Source: Flavobacterium sp. 123
GTDB lineage: Bacteria > Bacteroidota > Bacteroidia > Flavobacteriales > Flavobacteriaceae
Reading direction: 5' to 3'
DNA length: 64,000 nt
NCBI RefSeq assembly: GCF_003634825.1
Contig: NZ_RBXD01000001.1
Location: 2,068,501 to 2,132,500 of the forward strand
Under the pieces are notes generated by a model that did no database searches, was not told the DNA's origin, and worked only from the letters and a program-made list of their open reading frames with translations. The translations under genes and the position numbers were made by a program. Position 1 is the stretch's first letter. Each line of letters starts with the position of its first letter. Positions 34,966 to 42,308 of the stretch are shown here, piece by piece.

Positions 34966-36813
34966 TTAAAATTTATTTGCGTAGGATTTTATCCAAATAT
35001 GCATCATGAATAATGGCATGATATAAGGAATCATTCGCGTATCTCCTTTTTGTAGAGTAGTGATTAGTTTTTGAATTCGGATATTTTCAAAATAAGGCAT
35101 TTCAAATAAATCACTTTTTGAAAAAGAGGATAATTCTTCTCTAAACGCAGGACTTTTAGTTAAATAATCTCCCCAAGGAGCGCTTAATCCAATTTTTTTG
35201 AAATTAAGAATAGAGGCAGGAAGACGATCTTGCATAGCTGATTTTAATATAAATTTACCTTTTTTGCCAGTAAATAGCCATTTGTCTTCTAATGAGCCTA
35301 ATCCTGTGATTAATCTTGGGTCTAAAAAAGGTTCTCTACATTCTATTGATGCTCCCATTGTGCAACGATCATTTCGGTCTAGTAGAGAACATAAATAAGT
35401 ATGCTGGTCAAAATAAAGTGCCTGCCGCCTCAAGTTATTCGGATATAGATCTTTTGCTTCTTGATAAATGGTTTTTCTATATTCATTTCTTGGAAGAGAA
35501 TGTATGCCAAAAGTCTTTTCAATATCGTTTGGAAATATATTTGAGCTATTAAATAGAACCAAGTCTGATTTTTTACTTATTTGTGCATAGCGAACTAATT
35601 TTTCATAACGTGGTTTTTTTGAAAAAAGATCCAAATTTCCAATAGTTGCTATTGAACTTAATAAAGAAGGATATTGTAAAGCTTTGTATCTCACGTAACC
35701 ACCCATTAACTCATCAGCACCTTCGCCAGAAAGAAGCACTTTTACAGAAGTATTAGCTTTCTGAGAAAGCGCTAAAAGATGTGGTTCACTTAAGTGCATG
35801 ATAGGTTCATCTTGGAAATAAGTAGAACTCAACAGTGAATTATAAAGGTTTTCTCCTTCTAACTTCATAGTCTGAAAACTATAATCTAGTTTTTCGGACA
35901 GCATTTTTGCTAAATGAGATTCATTGTGTTCTTCTTCTTTGAATCCAACATTAAAACTCTCAATATTTTTATAATTCTGACGATATAATGAAGCTAATAT
36001 TGAGGAGGAGTCGATTCCACCGCTCAATAAAACTCCCACAGGAACATCACTTACCATTCTTAATTTAACGGAATCATCAAAAGTTTCTCTAAACCATTTG
36101 ACAGGGTCATTAATTTGGGGATGTTTTTGTATTTCAGATTTTAAGTCCCACCATTTTTCCTGAATGACTTTTCCGTTCTGTTGAACGGTCATAACATAGC
36201 CAGGCAAAACTTTTTTTATGTTTTGATATAAAGTGTTTTCGCCAGCAACAAATCGGTTGAAAATATATTCTTCTAAACCATCATCTGCAATTTTTAATGG
36301 AACTCCTGCGGTAAAAAGGGCTTTTTGCTCTGATGCAAAATATAAACTTTCGTTATAGAAAGAATAATATAAAGGTTTTACACCCATTCTGTCACGAACT
36401 AGTGTAAGTTTTTTTTCTTGGTTATCCCAAATTGCAAAAGCAAACATTCCGTTAAGTCGGTGGAGCATGGTTGTTCCGTAAAGCTGAAATAATTTTAGCA
36501 AAACTTCGGTGTCGGATTTTGTTTTTATATCAAAACCATTGCGAATTAGTTCGGGATAAAATTCTTTGAAATTGTATATTTCGCCATTATAAACGAGAAC
36601 ATAACGTTTGTCATCCGAAAAAAAAGGTTGGTGTCCAGCCAATGAAGTGTCTAGGACAGAAAGTCTTCGATGCCCTAATCCAATTGTGTTTGCTATATAA
36701 ATTCCTTTATCGTCAGGGCCACGATGCGCTAAAGCATCTCGCATTTTGATAATAATATGCTCCTCTACTTTTTTTGAGGACTGTAAATTTAAGATTCCAT
36801 TAATTCCACACAT
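34966..36813 (-). CDS. asnB: Glutamine-hydrolysing asparagine synthase family protein
   Basis: A 615-residue class II amidotransferase. I start at MCGINGILN because Cys2 must become the N-terminal nucleophile after Met removal; a longer frame would bury it behind 23 residues and overlap the upstream gene. The glutaminase domain has RGPDDKG and VYNGEIYNF. The synthetase domain has the PP-loop LSGGIDSSS and SGEGADELMGGY. It may make free asparagine. However, asnB-like genes next to glycosyltransferases often amidate surface polysaccharides, and here a GT4 gene ends 5 bp upstream. The second reading is inference. Confidence 0.88.
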   Translation of the reverse strand: MCGINGILNLQSSKKVEEHIIIKMRDALAHRGPDDKGIYIANTIGLGHRRLSVLDTSLAGHQPFFSDDKRYVLVYNGEIYNFKEFYPELIRNGFDIKTKSDTEVLLKLFQLYGTTMLHRLNGMFAFAIWDNQEKKLTLVRDRMGVKPLYYSFYNESLYFASEQKALFTAGVPLKIADDGLEEYIFNRFVAGENTLYQNIKKVLPGYVMTVQQNGKVIQEKWWDLKSEIQKHPQINDPVKWFRETFDDSVKLRMVSDVPVGVLLSGGIDSSSILASLYRQNYKNIESFNVGFKEEEHNESHLAKMLSEKLDYSFQTMKLEGENLYNSLLSSTYFQDEPIMHLSEPHLLALSQKANTSVKVLLSGEGADELMGGYVRYKALQYPSLLSSIATIGNLDLFSKKPRYEKLVRYAQISKKSDLVLFNSSNIFPNDIEKTFGIHSLPRNEYRKTIYQEAKDLYPNNLRRQALYFDQHTYLCSLLDRNDRCTMGASIECREPFLDPRLITGLGSLEDKWLFTGKKGKFILKSAMQDRLPASILNFKKIGLSAPWGDYLTKSPAFREELSSFSKSDLFEMPYFENIRIQKLITTLQKGDTRMIPYIMPLFMMHIWIKSYANKF

Positions 36814-36818
36814 GAGGG

Positions 36819-37886
36819 CTATTTGTTTTTGAATGTGTTGATTAATTGGTGGTATTTTTCGGCAATAATCTTCATATTGCAACTATAATTGGCGTTTTCT
36901 TCTACAAATTTTCTGTTTTTTGAAACCGCTTCATTTCTATATTCTATATTTTCAAAAGACCATATTAATTCATCGGCTAACATTTTAGCATTGTCAATTG
37001 CAATTAATTGTCCATTCTCACGATGACTTATCCAGCTTTGATTTCCTTCAATATCACTTAAAATAGGGTAACAACCACAAGCCATTGCTTCGAATAAAGA
37101 AGCAGAAACCCCTTCGGTTATGGGCATACTGATATAAAAATTTGATTCTTGTAACAATTTTGGCAATTGAGTATTGGGTATTTTTCCAGTGAAGATAACG
37201 TTGTCTTCAATTTGTAACTCTTTTGACAAATCTTTCAAAGCAGAAAGCAGTGTTCCATCGCCAACAATAGTAAGTTCAAAATCAATATTGTTTTGTTTTA
37301 ATAAAGCAAAAGCGTTTAAAATTACTGCATGTCTGTATTCTGGGAGTAACGATCGAGTTACAACTGCTTTTATTTTTGAATTCCCACTAAGGTTATTGTT
37401 TTGAAAAAGGTTTAGATTAATTCCTTTTGGCAGCACCAGAATTTTTTTTTCATCAACCTTCGCCTGTTTCATTGATATAGTCATTACGGGACCCCAAGCG
37501 TGAATTAAATTAGCTTTTTTGAATGCGTAATGTTGAATCTGTTTTTTGAGCGGTAATGAAATAGAATTTTCAGGCCATAAATCCGTTTTTCCTTGTTGTG
37601 CAATTGCTACAGGATGAACCCCCGTTAGTGCTGCAAGAAATCCATAACTGGTCGTTCTTTCGGCAATTACCATATCGGGTTTATGCTGTTTTATTATTTT
37701 TCTAATTTTAAAAATACAAAATACATATTCAAGAATCCTTTTGATACGGTTTTTGATACCATTATTTTGAGTTTTTAATTCCCATGTAATGATTTCGAAA
37801 TCGCCAAACTCTTTGAGACCATTCATCCAAGTAATGGCATCAGCGCGGTAGGATTCTCCAAGAAAAAGTATTTTTCTTTTTTTCAT
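36819..37886 (-). CDS. Glycosyltransferase, family 4-like (GT-B)
   Basis: A 355-residue GT-B enzyme. The C-terminal half carries the nucleotide-sugar domain: VVTRSLLPEYRHAVILNAFALLK, VGDGTLLSALKDL, VIFTGKIPNTQLPKLL and the E-x7-E motif region PITEGVSASLFEAMACGCYPILSD. The N-terminal half contains KILFLGESYRADAITWMNGL. No membrane helix. It probably builds a surface glycan, lipopolysaccharide or exopolysaccharide. It sits 9 bp after DUF2461 and 5 bp before asnB, so it belongs to a tight transcription unit. Confidence 0.85.
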   Translation of the reverse strand: MKKRKILFLGESYRADAITWMNGLKEFGDFEIITWELKTQNNGIKNRIKRILEYVFCIFKIRKIIKQHKPDMVIAERTTSYGFLAALTGVHPVAIAQQGKTDLWPENSISLPLKKQIQHYAFKKANLIHAWGPVMTISMKQAKVDEKKILVLPKGINLNLFQNNNLSGNSKIKAVVTRSLLPEYRHAVILNAFALLKQNNIDFELTIVGDGTLLSALKDLSKELQIEDNVIFTGKIPNTQLPKLLQESNFYISMPITEGVSASLFEAMACGCYPILSDIEGNQSWISHRENGQLIAIDNAKMLADELIWSFENIEYRNEAVSKNRKFVEENANYSCNMKIIAEKYHQLINTFKNK

Positions 37887-37895
37887 TTGGTCAAA

Positions 37896-38573
37896 TTAGA
37901 ATTCCTCTGAAGTTAATGCCCGATTGATAAAATCATTTAACGGTTTTAGTGTAATGAGTTTTTTACTCATAATTGAAACAAAATCTTTATGTGTAACCTC
38001 TGAAATATCAAATTTTTGACTGCATTCAAAACTTTTTAATTTTAATAGTTCAACGGCAGGATGGTCTTTTTCATATCCTTTTGGAGGATTTTTTAAAACA
38101 TTCGCTTCGTTTCTGTCAAAATTTTCAAATTCTTTTTTAAATTTTTCTTCAGAAAGAATTTCTTCTAAATCGTCATAGAAAAACGCAATTTCTTTCCTCA
38201 TTTTCTTCAAATCAGCTGGTTCTGGACAGTATAATCCACCAGCAATGAAGCTGCCGCCATCTTGAATGTGAATGTAATAACCAGAGCGATTTTGACCTTT
38301 TGCTCCTGAAGAAAGCCAAATGCCTACATGTGATTTATAAGGAGTTTTGTCTTTTGAAAATCTAATGTCTCGATTGATTCTGAAAGTACAGTTTTTAACT
38401 TCGAGCATTTCAAGAGAAGCATCCATAGGTTTCATAGCATCAAGCAAATCTGAGACTAGATTTTGATAGTCTTTTTTGAAGGCTTCATATCTTTTTTTAT
38501 TGTCCAAAAACCAATCTCGATTGTTGTTCGCTTTTAAATCATGAAGGAATTGTAAGGTGTCTTTTGAAAGCAT
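37896..38573 (-). CDS. DUF2461 family protein
   Basis: A 225-residue protein. It opens LQFLHDLKANNNRDWFLDNKKRYE, the standard start of the DUF2461/TIGR02453 family, and continues with FRINRDIRFSKDKTPYK, GYYIHIQDGGSFIAGGLYCPEP and a charged C-terminal half. Family members are soluble, widespread and of unknown function. The gaps of 9 bp to both neighbours put it in the same transcription unit as the thioredoxin-rhodanese lipoprotein and the GT4 enzyme. No catalytic residues can be asserted. Confidence 0.88.
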   Translation of the reverse strand: MLSKDTLQFLHDLKANNNRDWFLDNKKRYEAFKKDYQNLVSDLLDAMKPMDASLEMLEVKNCTFRINRDIRFSKDKTPYKSHVGIWLSSGAKGQNRSGYYIHIQDGGSFIAGGLYCPEPADLKKMRKEIAFFYDDLEEILSEEKFKKEFENFDRNEANVLKNPPKGYEKDHPAVELLKLKSFECSQKFDISEVTHKDFVSIMSKKLITLKPLNDFINRALTSEEF

Positions 38574-38582
38574 AATGAGAAG

Positions 38583-39281
38583 CTATTGTAGTTGTTTTTT
38601 TAAATCATTTTCACTGATATAACCCGTATGGCTCCATTTTATTTTTTTGTTTTCGTACAATAATAAAGCTGGAAGTTCACTTATTTTTAATTCAGAAATA
38701 ATACTCTTGTTTTTGTCAGCATCTAATCGGATAATTACTAATTCACCAGCTAATTCCTTCTGCATTTTCAAGAGATAAGGTGTCATTTTTTTACAAGGAG
38801 CACACCATTCTGCATAAAAATCAATCAATACTTTTTTGTCTGAATTTAATAATTCTGCATATTCTTGATTTGTGATTCCAATAGTTTTGTTAATTGGTTT
38901 TGCAAATCCTGCGGCATTCCATTTTAGTATTCCGCCTTCTAATTCGTAAATGTTTGTAAAGCCTAATTCAGCTAGTTTAGCAGCTGCTTTTTGGCTTCTT
39001 CCTCCGCTTTTGCAATACACAAAAACAGGTTTTGACTTGTTATATTTCTCAGCCGAAACAACAAAACTGTCTCCTAACCAATTCACATTTTCGGCTTTAT
39101 CGATATGTTCGGAAGCATATTCTTCAGGAGTTCTGACATCTAAAATTTGTGGACTTTCTGTCTCTTGTATTTTTTTCGAAAAAGAAACAGCGTCAATAGT
39201 TTTTACTCCTTTAGTAGTTTGACCAGTACATGATAAAATGACAAAAGATAAAATTGCGAGATATAAAGTATGTAGTTTCAT
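38583..39281 (-). CDS. Rhodanese-thioredoxin fusion lipoprotein
   Basis: A 232-residue lipoprotein with lipobox VILSC (Cys18). A rhodanese domain occupies about 28-130 (LDVRTPEEYASEHI; active Cys90 in VYCKSGGRS). A thioredoxin domain follows (about 135-232) with the redox motif WCAPC (159-163) and a cis-Pro in ISELPALLLYE. Both active sites are intact, so sulfur transfer coupled to dithiol exchange in the periplasm is possible. It is the first gene of the run ending in murB. Separate rhodanese and thioredoxin proteins are more usual. Confidence 0.92.
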   Translation of the reverse strand: MKLHTLYLAILSFVILSCTGQTTKGVKTIDAVSFSKKIQETESPQILDVRTPEEYASEHIDKAENVNWLGDSFVVSAEKYNKSKPVFVYCKSGGRSQKAAAKLAELGFTNIYELEGGILKWNAAGFAKPINKTIGITNQEYAELLNSDKKVLIDFYAEWCAPCKKMTPYLLKMQKELAGELVIIRLDADKNKSIISELKISELPALLLYENKKIKWSHTGYISENDLKKQLQ

Positions 39282-39361
39282 TAGTTTTGAATTTAAAATT
39301 GTAAGAAGCTAAAGTACTTCTTTTTTTAGCTTCATTGATATTACAATTTATTAAATAAAAG

Positions 39362-40441
39362 TTATAAGTTGAAAATTTTATACGTCTGATGTGTCGATTT
39401 TACGATGCTTTCCGTACGTTCAGGATGTGTATCCGAAATAAAAAGTTGTCCAAAAGTATCACTGTTAACCATCTCGATAATTTTGGCTACCCGACTTTCG
39501 TCTAATTTGTCAAAAATATCATCAAAAAGCAAAATAGGTTTTACACCACTTTGTTTCTTTAAAAACTCAAATTGAGCAAGTTTTAGTGCAATCAAAAACG
39601 ATTTTTGTTGCCCTTGAGAACCAAATTTCTTTATTGGATGATGATCGATTTCAAATGATAAATCATCTTTATGGATTCCTACGCTAGTATATTGTAAAGC
39701 TCTGTCTTTATTGATATTTTCTTGCAAAAGAGTTAATAAATCATTCTCGAATAAATGACTTTCATAATTCAGTTGTACGGTCTCTTGAGAACCAGTTATA
39801 GCTTGATGATGCGTATTGAAAATGGGAACAAAGGCTTCGATGAATACTTTTCTTTTTTCAAAAATATAATTTGCAAAGCCATTTAGTTGCTCATTATATA
39901 TAGATAAGGTGTCTTTTTCAAAAACATGATTTAGAGCAAAGTATTTCAATAATGCATTGCGCTGACTCATTACTTTTTGGTATTGAATGAGCTGTTGTAA
40001 ATAAGGAGTGTCTAATTGCGAAATGACACTATCCATGAATTTTCGTCTGGTTTCGCTTCCTTCGACAATTAAATCTCTGTCGGCAGGCGAAATAATCACC
40101 AAAGGCACAAAACCAATGTGATCTGAAAACTTTTCGTAAGGTTTGCCATTACGCTTTAGTATTTTCTTTTGCCCTTTTTTAAGACTACAAACAATTTGCT
40201 CGTTTCTTTCATTTTTTTCAAATTCGGCATCGATTACAAAAAACTCTTCACCGTGTTTGATATTTTGAACCGCTAATGGATTGAAATAACTTTTGCCATA
40301 CGACAAATGGTATATTGCATCTAAGACATTTGTTTTACCAATGCCGTTTCTGCCCACAAAACAATTTATTTTACCGTCAAACTCGAAATTAGCCTCGGAA
40401 AAGTTCTTATAATTGAATAACGATATTTTTTTTAAATACAT
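39362..40441 (-). CDS. recF: DNA replication and repair protein RecF
   Basis: A 359-residue SMC-like ATPase that works with RecO and RecR to load RecA at gaps. Walker A is GRNGIGKT (30-37). The signature region [21 protein letters not shown] and Walker [17 protein letters not shown] are both present, as is the RecF block [30 protein letters not shown] (two adjoining conserved segments). It is not beside dnaA, dnaN or gyrB, which is normal outside a few phyla. Divergent from the TPR membrane protein gene. Confidence 0.96.
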   Translation of the reverse strand: MYLKKISLFNYKNFSEANFEFDGKINCFVGRNGIGKTNVLDAIYHLSYGKSYFNPLAVQNIKHGEEFFVIDAEFEKNERNEQIVCSLKKGQKKILKRNGKPYEKFSDHIGFVPLVIISPADRDLIVEGSETRRKFMDSVISQLDTPYLQQLIQYQKVMSQRNALLKYFALNHVFEKDTLSIYNEQLNGFANYIFEKRKVFIEAFVPIFNTHHQAITGSQETVQLNYESHLFENDLLTLLQENINKDRALQYTSVGIHKDDLSFEIDHHPIKKFGSQGQQKSFLIALKLAQFEFLKKQSGVKPILLFDDIFDKLDESRVAKIIEMVNSDTFGQLFISDTHPERTESIVKSTHQTYKIFNL

Positions 40442-40645
40442 TTAAAAGGTATAGTGAAAATGGGGTTTTTATTGCCAGTTTTAAAGCCGGTGCAAATTAT
40501 TGAAAATTATTGATAAATAAGACTTTTAGCAGTTTTCAATAGTAAATATTTTGTCTTTTTGCACAAAGAAAAGGCAATGCAGAAAAATATTTTTCTTATT
40601 TGAATATAAAATCAATTTTTTTTACGTCGGTTTCAATAAAAATTT

Positions 40646-40653
40646 TATTTTTG
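40646..40653 (+). promoter_or_regulatory. -7 promoter box of the TPR membrane protein gene
   Basis: TATTTTTG, 22 bp before the ATG; no -33 TTG at standard spacing. Confidence 0.5.
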
Positions 40654-40675
40654 CCACTCACTAAATTAAATATAA

Positions 40676-41449
40676 ATGGCTACTTATAGTAAAAGAGGAT
40701 ATAAAGCACCAAAAGAAAAAGAAGTAAAAGAAGTTTTTGAAGACGTAAAAATTGACGAAAAAGACAGTACAACTGCTGGTGTTTTTTCGAAATTAGATGA
40801 AACTGCATCTAAAACGGAAGATTTTGTAGCTAAAAATCAAAAAATAATTATTGGATTAGTTGCTGCGGTTGCATTAGTTACTATTGGATACTTGGCATAC
40901 CAAAAATTTATTGCTTCTCCAAAAGAAGATGAAGCTGCAAATGAAATGTTTGTTGCACAACAGGATTTTCAAAAAGCTACTGACGGAGTTGCAAGTGATT
41001 CTTTGTATAAATTAGCATTGAATGGTTCTGAAGGTAAATTTGGATTTGTTAAAATTGCAGATGAATATTCAGGAACAGCTGCTGGAAATTTAGCTAATTA
41101 TTATGCAGGTATCGCTTATTTGAACACAGGTAAATATACTGAAGCTATTGATTATTTAAACAAATTCACTTCAGAAGATATTATTTTAAGCGCTTTGGCA
41201 AAAGGAGCAATTGGAGATGCATATTCTCAAAAAAACCAACAAAAAGAAGCTTTAGAGAGTTATGTAAAAGCGGCTGAAATTAGCAAAAATGATTTCACAA
41301 CACCACGTTTTTTATTGAAAGCTGGAAAAGCAGCTTTAGCTCTAGGTAATAAAGAAGAAGCACTTAAGTATTTTACTGATATAAAAGAAAACTACGATAC
41401 AACACCAGAAGCTTCTTCTGTTGATGTTTTGATAGGATTGGCACAGTAA
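40676..41449 (+). CDS. TPR membrane protein (YfgM-like)
   Basis: A 257-residue protein. A charged cytoplasmic N-terminus (1-54) precedes one transmembrane helix (about 56-76, IIIGLVAAVALVTIGYLAY). The periplasmic part is made of TPR-like repeats (AGIAYLNTGKYTEAIDYLNKF, GDAYSQKNQQKEALESYVKA, AGKAALALGNKEEALKYF). The topology matches YfgM-like proteins that associate with SecYEG and periplasmic chaperones in E. coli; that role here is inference. It lies before ribH with a 120-bp gap that can fold into a long stem. Confidence 0.8.
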   Translation: MATYSKRGYKAPKEKEVKEVFEDVKIDEKDSTTAGVFSKLDETASKTEDFVAKNQKIIIGLVAAVALVTIGYLAYQKFIASPKEDEAANEMFVAQQDFQKATDGVASDSLYKLALNGSEGKFGFVKIADEYSGTAAGNLANYYAGIAYLNTGKYTEAIDYLNKFTSEDIILSALAKGAIGDAYSQKNQQKEALESYVKAAEISKNDFTTPRFLLKAGKAALALGNKEEALKYFTDIKENYDTTPEASSVDVLIGLAQ

Positions 41450-41467
41450 TACTAGATTAAATTTTGT

Positions 41468-41561
41468 AAATTAGGGGTTAGATTTTGTAAGAGATTGGAT
41501 TTGGTCTGATAGCTTGTAAATTCTAACCTTTAATTTTTAACTAATAACCTCTAAAATCTAA
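41468..41561 (+). promoter_or_regulatory. Structured leader upstream of ribH
   Basis: AAATTAGGGGTTAG (41468-41481) can pair over 14 positions with CTAACCTTTAATTT (41523-41536), using two G-U pairs. Alternatively TTAGATTTT (41478-41486) pairs with AAAATCTAA (41553-41561). It does not show the conserved FMN riboswitch blocks. It could be a leader hairpin distantly like the other leader repeats. Confidence 0.35.
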
Positions 41562-41569
41562 TTTTTAAG

Positions 41570-42142
41570 ATGGCTACCGAAAACAAGAATTTATCCGAAT
41601 ATGACAAAAATAAAGTTCCAGATGCGAAAGATTTTCGCTTTGGAATCGTTGTCTCCGAATGGAATGAAACCATAACCGAAGGTCTTTATAGCGGTGCTTT
41701 TACAGCGCTTTTAGAAAATCATGTTCCACCACAACAAATTATTCGTTGGAACGTACCAGGAAGTTTTGAACTTATTTATGGTGCTAAGAAAATGTTGCAA
41801 ACACAAAATGTAGATGCAGTAATTGTTATTGGATGTGTTATTCAAGGTCAAACGAAACATTTTGATTTTGTTTGCGAAGGTGTAACACAAGGAATAAAAG
41901 ACTTAAATGTTCAAACAGATATTCCTGTTATATTTTGTGTCCTTACCGATAATACGATTCAACAATCCATAGATAGAAGTGGAGGAATACATGGTAATAA
42001 AGGAACTGAGGCGGCCATTGCAGCTATAAAAATGGCTTATATTCGTCAACAGGCGTCGTTAAGCCACCAGATTGATAATCAGCATTTGTTGTCATCAGGA
42101 GCGTTACGAATTGAAAATTTGCCTCTAGAATTAGAAGAGTAA
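41570..42142 (+). CDS. ribH: 6,7-dimethyl-8-ribityllumazine synthase
   Basis: A 190-residue enzyme of riboflavin synthesis that condenses a ribitylamino-uracil with dihydroxybutanone phosphate. Motifs are SEWNETITEGLYSGA (substrate loop), VPGSFELIYGAKKM, GCVIQGQTKHFDF with catalytic His97, and VLTDNTIQQSIDRSG. Members usually form 60-mer or pentameric shells. Compared with a ~155-residue core it carries about 15 extra residues at the N-terminus and ~30 at the C-terminus (from AYIRQQASL). A terminator follows. Confidence 0.96.
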   Translation: MATENKNLSEYDKNKVPDAKDFRFGIVVSEWNETITEGLYSGAFTALLENHVPPQQIIRWNVPGSFELIYGAKKMLQTQNVDAVIVIGCVIQGQTKHFDFVCEGVTQGIKDLNVQTDIPVIFCVLTDNTIQQSIDRSGGIHGNKGTEAAIAAIKMAYIRQQASLSHQIDNQHLLSSGALRIENLPLELEE

Positions 42143-42162
42143 TAAAAATAAAATAAACTTAT

Positions 42163-42203
42163 AAAACCTATACTGTTCATTAAATAGTATAGGTTTTTTG
42201 TTT
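42163..42203 (+). terminator. Terminator after ribH
   Basis: AAAACCTATACT / AGTATAGGTTTT (42163-42174 with 42186-42197), followed by TTGTTTTTTTT. Confidence 0.92.
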
Positions 42204-42245
42204 TTTTTATGATTAACTAAACTACAAAACCCAATAGAAATTCCT

Positions 42246-42253
42246 TAAATTTG
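42246..42253 (+). promoter_or_regulatory. -7 promoter box of the mutL unit
   Basis: TAAATTTG. The predicted transcription start, about 7 nt downstream, falls at the left edge of the mutL hairpin leader, so the mRNA would begin with that hairpin. Confidence 0.5.
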
Positions 42254-42262
42254 TAATCTTTG

Positions 42263-42298
42263 GGTTTGAAACCTTTCAAACCTTAAACGCTAAACCAA
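42263..42298 (+). repeat. Hairpin leader repeat upstream of mutL
   Basis: A perfect inverted repeat GGTTTGAAA-CC-TTTCAAACC (42263-42282) is followed by TTAAAC and CTAAACC; the last AAAC ends 13 nt before the ATG. Same family as the folD, gap, wbqC and lepB leaders. Confidence 0.65.
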
Positions 42299-42308
42299 TT
42301 TTTTTTTA

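Noticed and set aside
36814..36882. 23-residue N-terminal extension of the asparagine synthase
   Set aside because: The glutaminase needs Cys right after the initiator Met (MCGI), and the extension would overlap the preceding gene.
41450..41569. FMN riboswitch upstream of ribH
   Set aside because: The spacer is too AT-rich and short and lacks the conserved RFN-element blocks; only generic stems are seen.
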